DNA of 64,000 bases from Sympetrum striolatum (Eukaryota; Arthropoda; Insecta; Odonata; Libellulidae). The stretch spans positions 64,099,454-64,163,453 of the forward strand of contig OX388345.1 in assembly GCA_947579665.1 (NCBI GenBank), given 5' to 3'. The translations under genes and the position numbers were made by a program. Under the pieces are notes generated by a model. It worked only from the letters and a program-made list of their open reading frames with translations, searched no databases and was not told where the DNA came from. Below are positions 51,925 to 62,869 of the stretch, in pieces. The first letter of the stretch is position 1, and each line of letters opens with the position of its first letter.

Positions 51925-51995
51925 ATAAAGTTGCATGGCAGAGTGACTCTCACCGATTATGAAGCCCGCGAGATGCTCGTTCAAATCCCACCCGG
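51925..51995 (+). repeat. tRNA-derived SINE head or tRNA-like sequence
   Basis: TGGCAGAGTGA (51936-51946) fits the A-box consensus and GTTCAAATCCC (51979-51989) the B-box, 32 bases apart as in tRNA genes. The acceptor stem does not close. The following 300 bp is very GC-rich and may be a SINE body or an independent island. Confidence 0.5.
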
Positions 51996-52380
51996 CCTCC
52001 CTCCGCTCTCGGTCGACCCATTTTTCGAGAGTGGCCCCACCGGAGGGCCCTGCGCGAACCCTCCGGAAGGGCGCGGATCCAAAAGTACGCCTCCCACACG
52101 GGGGAGGGCGCTTAAGGGACAAACTCGAGGGGAGGAGAGTGTGTGTGACATACGATTCGGATCCTCTGTGGAATGGGGCCCTTGGGTGCCGCAAAAAAGT
52201 TCGCTTCCACGGCGCACTCGTGCCGCTTTCGCCAAGGAGCGCCATAAGCGAAGAATTAGGGAGAGGGGCTAGGAATGCCGTGGAAAGGAGGGGTAATTCA
52301 TATATACGATGGTCAATATTTAATGGAGTAAAAAGGAATGCGAATACGGGACGAGTGGACAAAGAAACATGGGAATCATG
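51996..52380. other. GC-rich island in the large intron
   Basis: Frames of 84-167 codons are open on both strands, as composition predicts. It contains several short G/C inverted repeats, such as around GTGGCCCCACCGGAGGGCC. No recognised product. Confidence 0.35.
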
Positions 52381-53269
52381 AGCACCTTGCTTTGCAATGC
52401 GGAACTATGTGGAATTTAGTGCAAGCACAGAAAGCGTGATTTTAATGAGGAAAACAACGATCTTACGTGGCACCGCATGTGTTAAATGGTTCCTGGACTA
52501 GCAATCACGAGGTGGATTGGAAATCTATAGATATTGGAAGACAGGGTTTCAAACCATAAGCTTGGATTTTTCGCTTATTATAAATATTAATACTTATTTA
52601 GTGAGTGATTCCGGATCCGAAAAATTGCCCGTATGTCTTCAAGAAGGACTACACAATTCTTTCAAAGTTTCAATCTAAAGGTATTGGTGTTAATGATGCA
52701 TTAAATGCTTTTGGAAAATAATTTTTGAGAATTTATTTAATATCTAGGAAATATAAATTCTTTTAATCCCGATGGAGTAACTCGTATGGTAAACTATTTT
52801 AATCAGAATCTTGCTAAAATAAGATGAATACTTAATCCTCTATTAAGTAAATATTGGTTAGGAGAAAAATGATTTACCATAAAGCAAATGTGATGTTCTT
52901 TAAGAGAAGTCATAGGAGAGATTAAATGAACATCAACTGGAACACACGCGAATTACTATCAAAGGAAGAAATATACATCCTTTTCAAGAATCTTAGTAGT
53001 TGAATTGCATTCATCGGAAATACTTACAAATAAATACTGACATTCATATTCTGATTTGATGAAATTACAGAAACGGGAAAAGTCGAACTTGAAATTAAAT
53101 CTCATTTGGAGGCATGCAAATATTTAAAAAATAAGAAATCGTAGCCAAAACCGCACTCAATTTGGATAGAAAAAGGTCTGATACTACAAGGCAATGACAT
53201 GACAATTATGAATCAAAATGAAATTTAGGTAAGGACGTACCTTTATGAAAACTCAATAGAGCGTAACAA

Positions 53270-53700
53270 GAGCAGCTGCCGTCCAATTGAGGCGAAGGTG
53301 TTTATGGAAACGAAATCTCGGAGTATGGAATAACTGCCATGAAAAGACATTTGCGTACAAAAGGCAGGAAAAGAATCATTTTAAACAAGTCATTTCCGGC
53401 TCTGCAGTTATTTAGGTTCTCGTTTGTCTGACCCAATTAGATTCGCCGACAGATGTTCATTTTCGTGTTAACGTAAAACAGCCTACCTCAACAAAACAAA
53501 ACCTCTTCGAAAGAGAGCGTATAAATTAATGGAATTAAATTCCGTACCTTTTTTTGTGTCAGTGGATGGCAATTAGTAGTTTCAGAAAGTTGTAAATCCC
53601 GAAACAAAGTGGGTCAACGACTGTCGGTGGAAGGCACACGGCTTTGATTTATTAAAATCGCTGGAGGAAATTTGTCCTTTCGAAAATGCGGGGACCACCG
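53270..53700. other. Intermediate-GC segment, nothing recognised
   Basis: Non-repetitive with scattered CpG. No long open frame until 53686, where a 107-codon frame without a recognised motif begins. Confidence 0.3.
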
Positions 53701-55130
53701 ACTGAGATATTTTTCGCAAATTATTGTGACGGATGGGATTCTCCACGGCAAATGCTTTGCCAATTCTTTTTCATCTTTGGAATTACTCATTGCTCCATTA
53801 TTTGCATATACCTAGAGTTAGTTAAATTTATAGTCTGCATTCCTTCACTTCGAGGGATTACATATTTGCACAATAAATTAAATTACCCCAAATTCATTAA
53901 GTGCTATCGGATTCGACGCTTGGATTTATCTCCAGGGAAAAATTGGAGGAATTTAACTTTTACTAGGCACATGGACATGATACGGGATATATATTTAGGT
54001 TATACCTAGATACTGCTTATTATCTATCGCACGCAAAGCGTATAGGACAAGGAAATACGACTAATTGCCTAAAACATATGTGATTATGAAGTAAATGCTA
54101 TTTTACTGCTAAGTGTTTTAATTTATAAGGAAAATCCTCTCTAATTGAAGAAATTACAATACCACATGCAAACCTCTGAGTACATCAGATTCACTATACA
54201 CAATATCTCCTGCTGTTAAAATTATTCTCTCTATTCATTTCAATTCTCAATGAAAATGAAACTACAGGTATTAATATTTGGACATTTTAGTCTAACTCTA
54301 TCTATTCAGCACAATATTTAGTTTTTGACTGTTCATTTCATGGTCACTCCAATAATCCTAGAATTATTATTATTATTCAGATTCCCCAGTTAACACGCCG
54401 CGGCGCGTCGTTTCTTTGGGCGGCGTGAAACACTAGTTACCTAGAAGAATTAGGCTAAACAAGCCCATATCAATATCCGATTAAGACAAATTTTGATAGC
54501 TAAAGTAATACAGAGATATTGCGGACTTTTTAAAGGTTTTACGGTTCTATTTCCCTAATTGAATTCTTCATCTCTTAAAGAAAACTCAGATATTTGAATT
54601 ATTTAGTTTCTCAATATCAGTTATTAATTATTATTATTGTAAAAAATGCTACAAGTGGACTAATCGTCCGGTGGTAACACATATACATATACTTATATTA
54701 CACATATTATTATAAATCCCATCTAAATTTTTTAATTACAAAAAATATATATTGATTCACTGCACATGTACTAGTAAACGTAAAGCTCACATTCTCTCAT
54801 TAAATTAAATGATAGTAAACAAAATAAATATACGAGGCCTGAGTACAATTATACCACTGCTTCACGAGCCAAAGGATTCCCTGTGCCCAGAATTCCTGGG
54901 GCTATGACAAGAGCCAGTCCTTATTACTTTCTTACTTTTTTATTTTAACACCCCTCGCAGTTAGGAACCTTTAATTTTTTGGCGTTTAGTTTGCCCTATT
55001 ACGTATACTTTCAACCGATGAATATTTGAATGTATTTAATCCACGACTGTGGGGTGTTTAGTTTAGCTTTTTGCTTTCAAAAATAAATCAAATTTTACAA
55101 AAATTTGAAAAAATAGCTTAAGAAAGCATT

Positions 55131-55165
55131 GGGTTGCCTCAAGAGGTACCTGTGTGGAGGCAACC
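55131..55165. repeat. Short hairpin 420 bp upstream of the POU-IV box exon
   Basis: GGTTGCCTC (55132-55140) pairs with GAGGCAACC (55157-55165) around a loop that itself holds AGGTACCT. Could be chance. Confidence 0.5.
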
Positions 55166-55589
55166 ATCGTACAAGAAAGAGTACATTAATGCGTTTTAAG
55201 TAAAAAGAGAGTTCACTGACAAAACATAATTTGCAATTTGGCATATTAAAATACAAAAAACGAAGTTAACTTAAAAAAAATATGTATAATAATATGTGTC
55301 CTAATAAAAAATACATTTCCAAATCGCTAATGATAAAAAAGTGTTCCCAAAACCTAACTGGGATTGAGAAACTATCTAATTAAATCATTTGAATATAGTT
55401 TTTGAACTTGCATAACCGTAATTCCTTGAAAACTAAAACTATTTCAAAGCTTCGATCTAGCCGTAAATCAGAACCGTACTCACAACCGTGATCAGCATCC
55501 TACTCATTCGTTACGTGTAACATTCCCAGCGGCATTTACGGGTTTATCGACAGTTTTTCCTAATTACTTTCCTTTCTTTCATCCCACAG

Positions 55590-56138
55590 GGTGATCTCTT
55601 TGGCAGCCTAGCCGACGGCCTTCTGGGCAGAGCGGAGGCCCTCGAGCTGGGAACCTTAGGGGGTGGAGGCAATGTCTCCGTGCAGAAGCATTCCTCGCCC
55701 CACGTCCCCCCTCCCACACCACCCTCTTCCTCCGCCAACGGCCAGCACCACCCCGGAGGGAGTCTGCACCCCCACCACGTGCACCTCGGACATCCCGGAT
55801 CTCACCCCGGAGGCGGCGGCGGGTCCGGCGGTGGTTCGGTGGGCGGAGGCCTCGGGGGCGGTGCCCCACCTCTGCCCCCACAGCTCAAGCACGAGGTCGG
55901 GGGCCTCTATGCAGCAGCGGCGGCGGCCCACCACCACCATCACCACCATGCCCTCAACGCGCACCACGCCCTGAACCCGCACCACGCCCTCAACCACCTG
56001 AACCATCTCAATCACCTGAATCATTTGGGGAACGGAGGAGGCGGTGGGGGCGGGAGCGGGGGAGGTAGCGGCGGGGGTGGAGGGGGAGGACAGTTGCAGG
56101 GGGCGGCACACGTACACGCCAACTCGAGGGTGCACCAG
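55590..56138 (+). CDS. acj6: acj6, exon with POU-IV box and Gly/His-rich segment
   Basis: This exon has 183 codons. It opens after a CAG acceptor with a good pyrimidine tract (ctttcatcccacag) and closes at CAG|GTGAGT, a near-perfect donor. It begins GDLFGSLADGLLGRAEAL: the class IV POU-IV box lies at about residues 6-18 of the exon. That box is a short N-terminal motif found only in Brn-3/Acj6/Unc-86 proteins and contributes to transactivation. The usual continuation A-A-V-D-I-Q-K-H is replaced by ELGTLGGGGNVSVQKH, so the box is altered at its end while QKH is kept. Next come Pro/Ser-, His- and Gly-rich stretches: Gly/Ser at about 55807-55866, seven His at 55929-55949, ALN/HLN repeats at 55950-56027, and Gly/Ser at 56028-56090. 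The end, QLQGAAHVHANSRVHQ, has no low-complexity bias. The mid-exon composition is typical of fast-evolving disordered activation regions. Long open frames on the minus strand here are shadows of GC-rich coding DNA. Confidence 0.92.
55929..56027 (+). repeat. acj6: Seven-His run and ALN(A/P)HH / HLN coding repeats
   Basis: After seven His codons, the DNA repeats an 18-base unit (ALNAHH, ALNPHH, then ALN) and then a 9-base unit (HLN three times, then HL). The two period lengths share the sub-unit C-T-N-A-A-C, suggesting stepwise duplication inside the exon. Confidence 0.93.
56028..56090 (+). repeat. acj6: Glycine/serine tract
   Basis: Twenty-one codons: G-N, seven Gly, S, three Gly, S, seven Gly. 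Flexible low-complexity sequence on the C-terminal side of the HLN repeats. Confidence 0.95.
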
Positions 56139-57669
56139 GTGAGTGCTCGTTAGCGTTAATGAAGACGTCTCCAATGGATATAATTTTGCCTATTCATGCC
56201 CTCCGGAAACAGTTGGACCGAACTACTTCAACCTATCAAACTGAGCCGGAATATCGTTTTCCAAAAAGAATGCTTGATTTTTTATTGATCTTATCGATGA
56301 CACCTGCATTTGGGCCCAACAAATGTTATTGCTAACTTTACAGCAAATAATTTGTCGGTTTTTTAAATAATTGTGACAAAGCTGAGATAAGCATTCGCAA
56401 TCCTAGCAATTAACTGCTGATTGAATTTACTTTACTTTACTAAAAAGTACTTTTCACAATATTAAGTTCACCTTGAAAAATCTTCTATAAGAGGATGACA
56501 AGTTCAGGGTATCAAACGCCCATAATTACTTCATTTTAAACAGTTAATTGATTAATTTTGACCATGTTAACCAGTAACTCCTTAACAAACAGTCCAAAAG
56601 TTTAGCATGAATTAACAGGTTGAAACGAATAATCAGATAAGTTGTGGTTCGTCATTAGTTCCCTCCAGATTCATTGATGAGATTATCGAAATTATATGAG
56701 ATATATAGAAGAGATGAAAAATAAAGCCAATGATAACCTCAGATATTGAAAATTTAACAGTGGTTTTCTTCTGAAACATCGAGTTTCAGAAGATTACCAC
56801 AGCGTATGTACGTTTGTGAAAAACATTTTAAATGTGTATTACTTAGAAGGCCATTTAACCTTGCAAAGCGTAGTGAGACCAGATACAACCAATACAATAT
56901 ACCCAATATATAATACCTAAACTGCATTAACAGCATAGGCCTTATCGTGTGCTACAAAGGAAAACAAAGAAAGGTAGATCTTAGTATGTTATATATTATG
57001 AATAATTTCATTGGTTGTCGAGGAGCTCAAATGAAGTAACATTAAGTATTCCCAATTCTTAAGGCTTCTTTTGTGTATTAGTTTTTGTGTAACCGATACA
57101 TTGCGAGCCTTCATATACGTCTCACTAGATTCTTCGTTTAGGTCGACGACCTTAAAGCGTTTTCGTTTCAATGAAGAAGGAATGCCAGTGATAATCTGTT
57201 CATAAAAGATTTCCCTAATTAGATTTTAAATCTTACAGCGAAGCATGCGGAAACCTCCTTGAAATGATGCATATAGCAGCATACTGTATCGAAGAAAGAT
57301 AGATAAACAATAACATCATAATATAAAAACGAAATAAAATAAATAAAAATTATATAAGTGAAGTGAAAATAAATCAGTAAAATTGGCAAAGTTATGCAGT
57401 ACAGGAAAGAAATCACAAAGAGAAGTGAGGTTCAACATACCAATCAAACAGGAAAGTAAACAACAGATTCATTGCTATGGAGAATAAAACGAGAAAATAT
57501 ATTATGTATGTGAGTATACCCAGAAATGTGCATCGAAAAGATACTATTTCTAATAAGAAATGACATAAATAGGAACCGCATTGTACCAATTTTTGTAGAA
57601 TTGTTTAGTTTTCGTAGAACCGAGAAAAATGCGAGTATGAGAATATCATCTCTCTTTCCCACCCTTCAG

Positions 57670-57762
57670 GTGACTACCTCGGCCGATAACTCCAGGAATG
57701 AAGTCTCCGCTAGACATAGACGAAACCCCGGAGACGGAACACGGAACTACAGCGCTCTCTAA
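57670..57762 (+). other. Possible alternative terminal exon of acj6 (unproven)
   Basis: A consensus acceptor (ctctctttcccacccttcag, ending at 57669) is followed by 30 codons and a stop: VTTSADNSRNEVSARHRRNP and then GDGTRNYSAL. The frame is phase 0, so it could join to the preceding exon at 56138 without a shift. The product would keep the POU-IV box but lack the POU domain. I see no clear poly(A) signal close by, and the peptide is not recognised. It may be no more than an island of GC-richer intron with a chance acceptor. Confidence 0.2.
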
Positions 57763-59679
57763 CTTGTCTACTCCCGAATTTCCCTCTCGCATTTCCCCTC
57801 TCATCACGTGGAATAGGGCTGGTCCCAAGGGCGCGGACCCCCTCCACCTGCACCCCACGGCGCTCCCTTAATGATGAAATATTCGAGCAGCGGCTCGGAT
57901 GGCAACAGTGCTGGAATTCGGTTGCCTCCTCAGTCGCGTCTTGGGATCGCCCAAAAGGGATGAATGGAGGAGATTTTGGATGAAATATAAGATGTGCTTT
58001 TTAAGCAGGTTTGCTTTTTCATGCATCCCGCTTCAACGTAAGATGTTTGGCGTAAGGATATTTGAACGACGTCTTTGCGGATTGAGTCTGATACATGGAT
58101 ACTCTCGAACTAAGAGGCTAAATCTGCAGGGATTTCAAAGGCATTCTCGTCCGTCTCTTACGCTGGTTTTAGCTTCAACGTATCACAATATCAACACTGA
58201 TTTTATAATCAGTAAACATGTATTTCGATGATTGAATACATCCGCAAGATATACGAGCATAGGTAAAAGATAAAAAAGAAGTTAAAGCTAAGGGAAAAAA
58301 TGACTCTTAACGCCAAGCATTCATTTATAAATAGATGGGAATATATAATAATAGAATATGTTGCTCCAGTAAAGGCGTCTTCACGCTCTTATCGAAAAAG
58401 CGAAGAGGGGTTAAGAAATACATACATACATACATACAGAGGTCTTTATTAAGATATAGGAGTTTATCATAAATTAGTGGAATGAATGAAAGTTTTCGTA
58501 ATTTTTTCGTTAATTTGTTAGTGTGATGATTGACGATTTGGCAAATGGATAGGAGGCTTATCAAAAGAAAGATGAATAATAATTGTAATAATGGGATATC
58601 TAGGGTGCAAACGTATTAGAGCGGGTATCAGAGAGATTTTGTATAAATTAAGGTTGTTTTTGTATTTGTATGTATAAAAAACGGGATAGTGGCTGAAGTA
58701 AAAATCCATTTATATCTGTTATATTCCTTAGATAGATTCATTATTTCATTTATGCTCCAGACATATTTTCCAGAGATTCATTAGAATCTGATTTTGTCCC
58801 CGCTAATAAAGAAATGATAATATCGAAATTTTGATTGCTAAGACCTCAAACTTTCTCTTTCCATTAAAAATTCATATAAAAGCAAAGCGAAAGCATTTGA
58901 GCAAGAAACCGCTGTACTAAGCTTCCGAAATATTATTTTGGATTCCTTATAAAAGTGACGCAAATGTAATTTTTTTATTTATCTTTGCGAACTTTCTGCT
59001 TTTATTTTATTTGAAACTACTCTGAACTCTTATTCCTAGAAACTTTGACATTTATACTTTTAATATAGATTCTCTCCTTTTGATTCTTGCTCCTAATTAA
59101 AGTTCTGAAAGAATATATTATGCAAAGTCGTACTTATATTATAATGAGTAAGACATTCTTTCCGAATCATTATGCGTGCTGGGAAGCTGGGAATCTCCTA
59201 CAAAGGAAAGGAACTGCAGTGTACAGAAATAGGGCTTTCACTATTTATTGATTCTGATACTAATAAAAATAATGTCAAGCAATTCGTGTTAATTTTCTGT
59301 ATGAGTAGAGCTTTGGAAAAAAGATAACATTTTAATGAATCTCCAACGGCGATTCTAAATTGCCTAAAAAAATCATTCCATATAAACTCAAACCAGCACC
59401 GCAAAGGATGCAGTTACACATTAAACTTGTCACTTAGTTCTTTTTAAGTCTTAGTTTTCAGATTTTCAGCCACTAATTTGGCCCCTGATAATCTTATTAA
59501 CGAATATTTTATGCAATTCCTGTTCTGATAACGCCACATTATCATTTACCACTGATAAAATAATAGTTTACAGACGAATGGAATTAATATATCGTTCGGT
59601 GTAAGAAATTTAAGTAAATACACATTTTTTAATGGGGAAGAAAATATTTAGCTCTCAGTTCTTGATTAACGACTCGAAT

Positions 59680-60350
59680 AACCACTTGATCGTCGAATTT
59701 TCACCTCTAAACAATCGTTAGCGAGCGCCACCGATCCACTCCCCGTTAAATCATCAATCCGACCTACATACGGAAGCCACCACTTCGAAAAAACAGAGAA
59801 CCCGGAATTTACGCCAAGATCCGGCTGCGAAATGAATAACGGCCCCATTTAACATCGTCGGAAAGAGAGAACTTCCTTTGGGGAAGAAATCCACGGAACT
59901 TAACTCGCTTTAGCATCCAGGGGAAGACAAATACCTGCGATAATGCGCAGAGGTATGGTCCTCCGTGGATCTCTGTCAATGAGCCTTAAGTACGGAGTTA
60001 AAAGAGGAATTACCGGAAGCAAGAGTGATGGCGTGGGGAGGGTGAGGTCGAATGGGTTCCCAACGCAGATAGATTGGGAGGCGGCGGGAAACGAGGGGAG
60101 GGAGGAAGACGAAGAAATGGGAATTATCGGAACCAATGCCCAGTGCGGCCACAAATCAATCAATGAGGGCCTGCGAAGGGGCAACCAGAAGGGGTAGGCG
60201 CTATGGAGGAAGCGGGAAGTGGAAGAGGGATATTGTTGCGCCTTCTAATGGCCATGTTACTTACAACGCCGTATATTACCGTCGGAGGGAGAGGGGGGCG
60301 GGAGTAATTCCGGGGAATGGGACGAGAAAGACGCAGAGAGGGGTCGGGAT
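59680..60350. other. GC-richer island in the 5.8-kb intron
   Basis: G/A-rich on the plus strand. Frames of 60-94 codons are open on both strands without a recognised product. Confidence 0.3.
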
Positions 60351-61972
60351 ATGATTGATGGAAAGAGGCGATGTTAATGCTCTATATACAATGTAATAGT
60401 TCCATAAAGGAATTTCCTTATTCCCACATGTGCTTCGCCCGCTCCCAAACTCGTTCTGTGGTTCCAGGAGGAAATTCAAAAAGTATAGGGAGCTGTTCTC
60501 GACCCTCGTATTTGACGTTTTCTATACTGGCGCAAGTAATGCCGTTTCAATGATTACGTACGGGATTGGAATTTTGTTAGATGAATTTCGCTTCTTTTGA
60601 TAAACATGCAGTGCCGAAGATTGAGGGAAGATACCACTATGTGTATATATATATCACAATTCGCTCGTAAATCTTGATTAAGTAAAGAATGATGCAGTCA
60701 ATGACGATTTAGTGCGGAGATGCTATCCCATAAATTCGAATGAGAGTCTAGTAAAGTATACAATAACAGGGCAAAATAGATAGCGTTGGTTACCTTTATG
60801 GTATCCTCTCACCAAAATAAAATTTGGAATTACATAGCCCTCTCAATAGGGCACAATGAATATTGATTAAAATAGAATCAAGTTTCTGGATTTTAAGGTT
60901 TTTTCTTGAGATACATATATGCAGTTCGATATTCGATTCACAACGAAGCTTAAGGGAATTAAAAATGGAATTTTGAGTATTATCTCATAGGTCAATATAT
61001 TATGCACGTATTCTGAGATCCTCATTACTGAGGTTAGCTCGACTAAGGAACTCTTACCACACTAAATAAGACTTCAGTGCAATTTTTTAGATTCCAACTC
61101 AGAGCGTTCCCCGACCAACGTGTATAAATCCTCGATATGAATAGTATATGGATGCATTTTTATCAGATTTAAATAATTAGTTAGGTGATATCTCTATTTC
61201 TATGCGGGATTAGTTTACTGTACATAACAATATATTTTAATATCTATTTTATTAATTATTCGATTATCATGCCTATGCTGCCTAATAATGTATAGCAAAG
61301 GGAAAACAATTTAAAATTCTTATAAATATGACACATTCCATAAATGGTAATATTTGTAACGTCTAACGAAGGTCATATGTGTAGAAGAATGACTTCCATT
61401 TTCAGGATTTCGGTCTTTAAAAACACAGCGTACAACAGCAGCGACTTTCTCTATGTACAGATGTTAATAAGATAAATATGCTTGGATATAAAATGATGTA
61501 TCGTTACCAGCAGCAAATATAAAACGAATGCCCCGTTTGTTCTGCCTAATTATTCCGAAACGATACATGTTAGGGAGAGAGTAAAGCCCATATCACGACA
61601 CGCTCAAAAGGCAAACATAACCAAACGAGATTAGTTGTCTCTTTGGGAATAATGGCAAAATGGTTTCTCGTTGCAGTTAGAAAATTAAATACGCGCCCCA
61701 AGGCAACGATAGTATACTTAGCGAGAGGCGAAAAAATAATATTCGAAACACGTCACGGTATCAACTCACTGGTTCGCAAACAAAAGAGCCGGAGCAAACC
61801 AAAGGAGGGGACGAGGGCCCAGAAGGGGAGAGGCCGTAGGGTGCGTGAGACACGGAAATTCTCCACGCATCGACGCCGTCAGATTCCCAAGAGGCACCTC
61901 TGTGTGCCCTCCTCATAGAACTCCATCCCATTCTTTATCCATGTATCGCTAACTCTTCTCCCTCCCCCCCAG

Positions 61973-62869
61973 ATGGCGCACCACGGCATAGACGCCTTGG
62001 ACATGCTGGTGGACCCCATCTCCTCCGCGGCGGCGGCAGCGGCAGCCGCAGCAGCCGCCGCTGCAGCAGCAGCACTCTCTCCCCCTCTGGATTCCTCCGG
62101 GGGCAACGGCAACAACGGCTCGGCGACGCCAACGTCCGCGTCCGCCACCCCCACCACGACGGCGGCCAACGGCGGCACGCCCTCTTCCAACTCCTCGTCT
62201 TCGTCCTCATCCTCATCGACATCCTCCTCGACGGCTGTCCAATTGCACACCCCACCTCCGCAGCCGTCGTCGTACATGAGTCCGATGATGGGAGGAGGTC
62301 AACAGCTGCACCAGCACCAGCAGCACCAACAACAGCAGCAACAGCAGCAGCAACAAGGGGGCCACCATCTCGTGAACACAGGGAGCAACATGAGCCCTCT
62401 GCAGGGGAGCCACGCGCATCACCAGAGCGGAGGAGGGCACCCACACCATCCTCATCACCACCATCCGCACCTCTCCCCTCCGCCCAACCATCCGCACCAC
62501 CACGCTCACCATCCTCCCACCCCGCACCACCCCTTCTCGCATCACCACCACCTGGGGCAAGGAGGTCCTCCCCCTCACCCGCACCACGCGCCGCCGCCAC
62601 ACCACCACCATTCGGCCACCGGCCCTCCTCCTCCACATCCACACCAGGGGCCTCCCCCTCCACCTCCCTCCCACCCGTCCCCTTCGGCCCCCCTTCCCAT
62701 GATGCCCCACCACCACCCCCACCATCCGCATCACCATCCGCACCATCCTCATCACCATCCCCACCACCCGCATCACCACGCCGTCCACCACCACCACCCA
62801 CACGACTCGGACACGGACCCCAGAGAGTTGGAGGCCTTTGCAGAAAGATTCAAACAGAGGAGGATAAAG
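61973..62869 (+). CDS. acj6: acj6, exon with low-complexity region and start of POU-specific domain
   Basis: This exon has 299 codons, after a long pyrimidine tract and CAG acceptor (61970-61972). It begins MAHHGIDALDMLVDPISS, which matches the fly segment M-H-H-S-M-D-Q-L-D-M-L-D-P, so this Met is probably internal and not the start codon. Then follow, in order, 16 Ala (62027-62074), an Asn/Thr/Gly/Ser region with a Ser run (62183-62233), VQLHTPPPQPSSYMSPMMGG, a Gln run (62300-62356), and about 130 residues of His/Pro (62411-62803). The exon closes with DSDTDPRELEAFAERFKQRR-IK, the start of the POU-specific domain, and a GTGGGA donor (weaker than consensus). If the donor is not used, translation adds only VGNV before a stop. 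The His-rich tract lies directly against the POU domain. Minus-strand frames of 196-288 codons through this exon are shadows of the repeats. Confidence 0.95.
62027..62074 (+). repeat. acj6: Poly-alanine tract, 16 codons
   Basis: Sixteen consecutive GCN codons using all four third bases (GCG, GCA, GCC, GCT). The mixed codons argue against a recent pure triplet expansion and for a long-standing tract. Poly-Ala runs of this length are common in developmental transcription factors. Confidence 0.97.
62183..62233 (+). repeat. acj6: Serine-rich tract
   Basis: Seventeen codons reading SSN, nine Ser, T, three Ser, T. Most are TCN codons with mixed third bases. It is a low-complexity linker with no visible motif. 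Confidence 0.95.
62300..62356 (+). repeat. acj6: Glutamine-rich tract
   Basis: Nineteen codons, Q-Q-L-H-Q-H-Q-Q-H followed by ten Gln. CAG and CAA are interspersed, which makes slippage less likely than in a pure CAG run. A length polymorphism could still be checked here. Confidence 0.96.
62411..62803 (+). repeat. acj6: Histidine/proline-rich coding region
   Basis: About 131 codons made up mostly of His and Pro with some Gly and Ser, in runs such as HPHHPHHHHPHL and GPPPPPPSHPSP. It ends directly before DSDTDPRELEAF of the POU-specific domain. His-rich runs in vertebrate nuclear regulators are known to promote nuclear-speckle localisation; for this protein that is only a possibility. Confidence 0.95.
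62705..62779 (+). repeat. acj6: Coding minisatellite, 21-bp unit (PHHHPHH), about 3.5 copies
   Basis: The frame reads P-HHH-P-HH three times, then P-HHH, a 7-residue and 21-base period. Units differ in synonymous positions (CCC, CCG, CCT; CAC, CAT), so the repeat is old or is kept at the protein level. Confidence 0.93.

Larger units (their letters stand above)
36865..55589 (+). other. acj6: Large acj6 intron (18,725 bp)
   Basis: Runs from the GTGCGT donor to the CAG acceptor at 55587-55589. Parts with visible content are listed separately. The stretches 36930-38500, 39080-42220, 44490-45130, 46850-47680, 50640-51900 and 53700-55580 are AT-rich with nothing recognised beyond chance open frames and isolated octamers (47183, 53114, 53800). 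Confidence 0.75.
56139..61972 (+). other. acj6: acj6 intron (5,834 bp)
   Basis: A GT-AG intron with a strong donor and a C-rich acceptor tract. Apart from the candidate exon at 57670, a TACA microsatellite (about 58419-58438) and GC-richer islands at 57650-57960 and 59680-60350, it is AT-rich with nothing recognised. Confidence 0.9.

Noticed and set aside
51859..52381. Frames of 167 (minus), 140 and 113 (plus) codons as a gene
   Set aside because: Three phases open at once in a very GC-rich patch; no domain, no consistent codon use.
55544..56174. Minus-strand and +1 open frames over the POU-IV box exon (64-172 codons)
   Set aside because: Shadows of the coding strand; only the frame starting at 55590 joins splice sites and carries the POU-IV box.
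61935..62803. Long minus-strand open frames (132, 288 and 196 codons) across the His/Pro exon
   Set aside because: They are Gly/Arg/Val/Met/Asp repeats produced by reading the GC-rich coding repeats backwards; the plus strand holds a conserved POU domain in frame.
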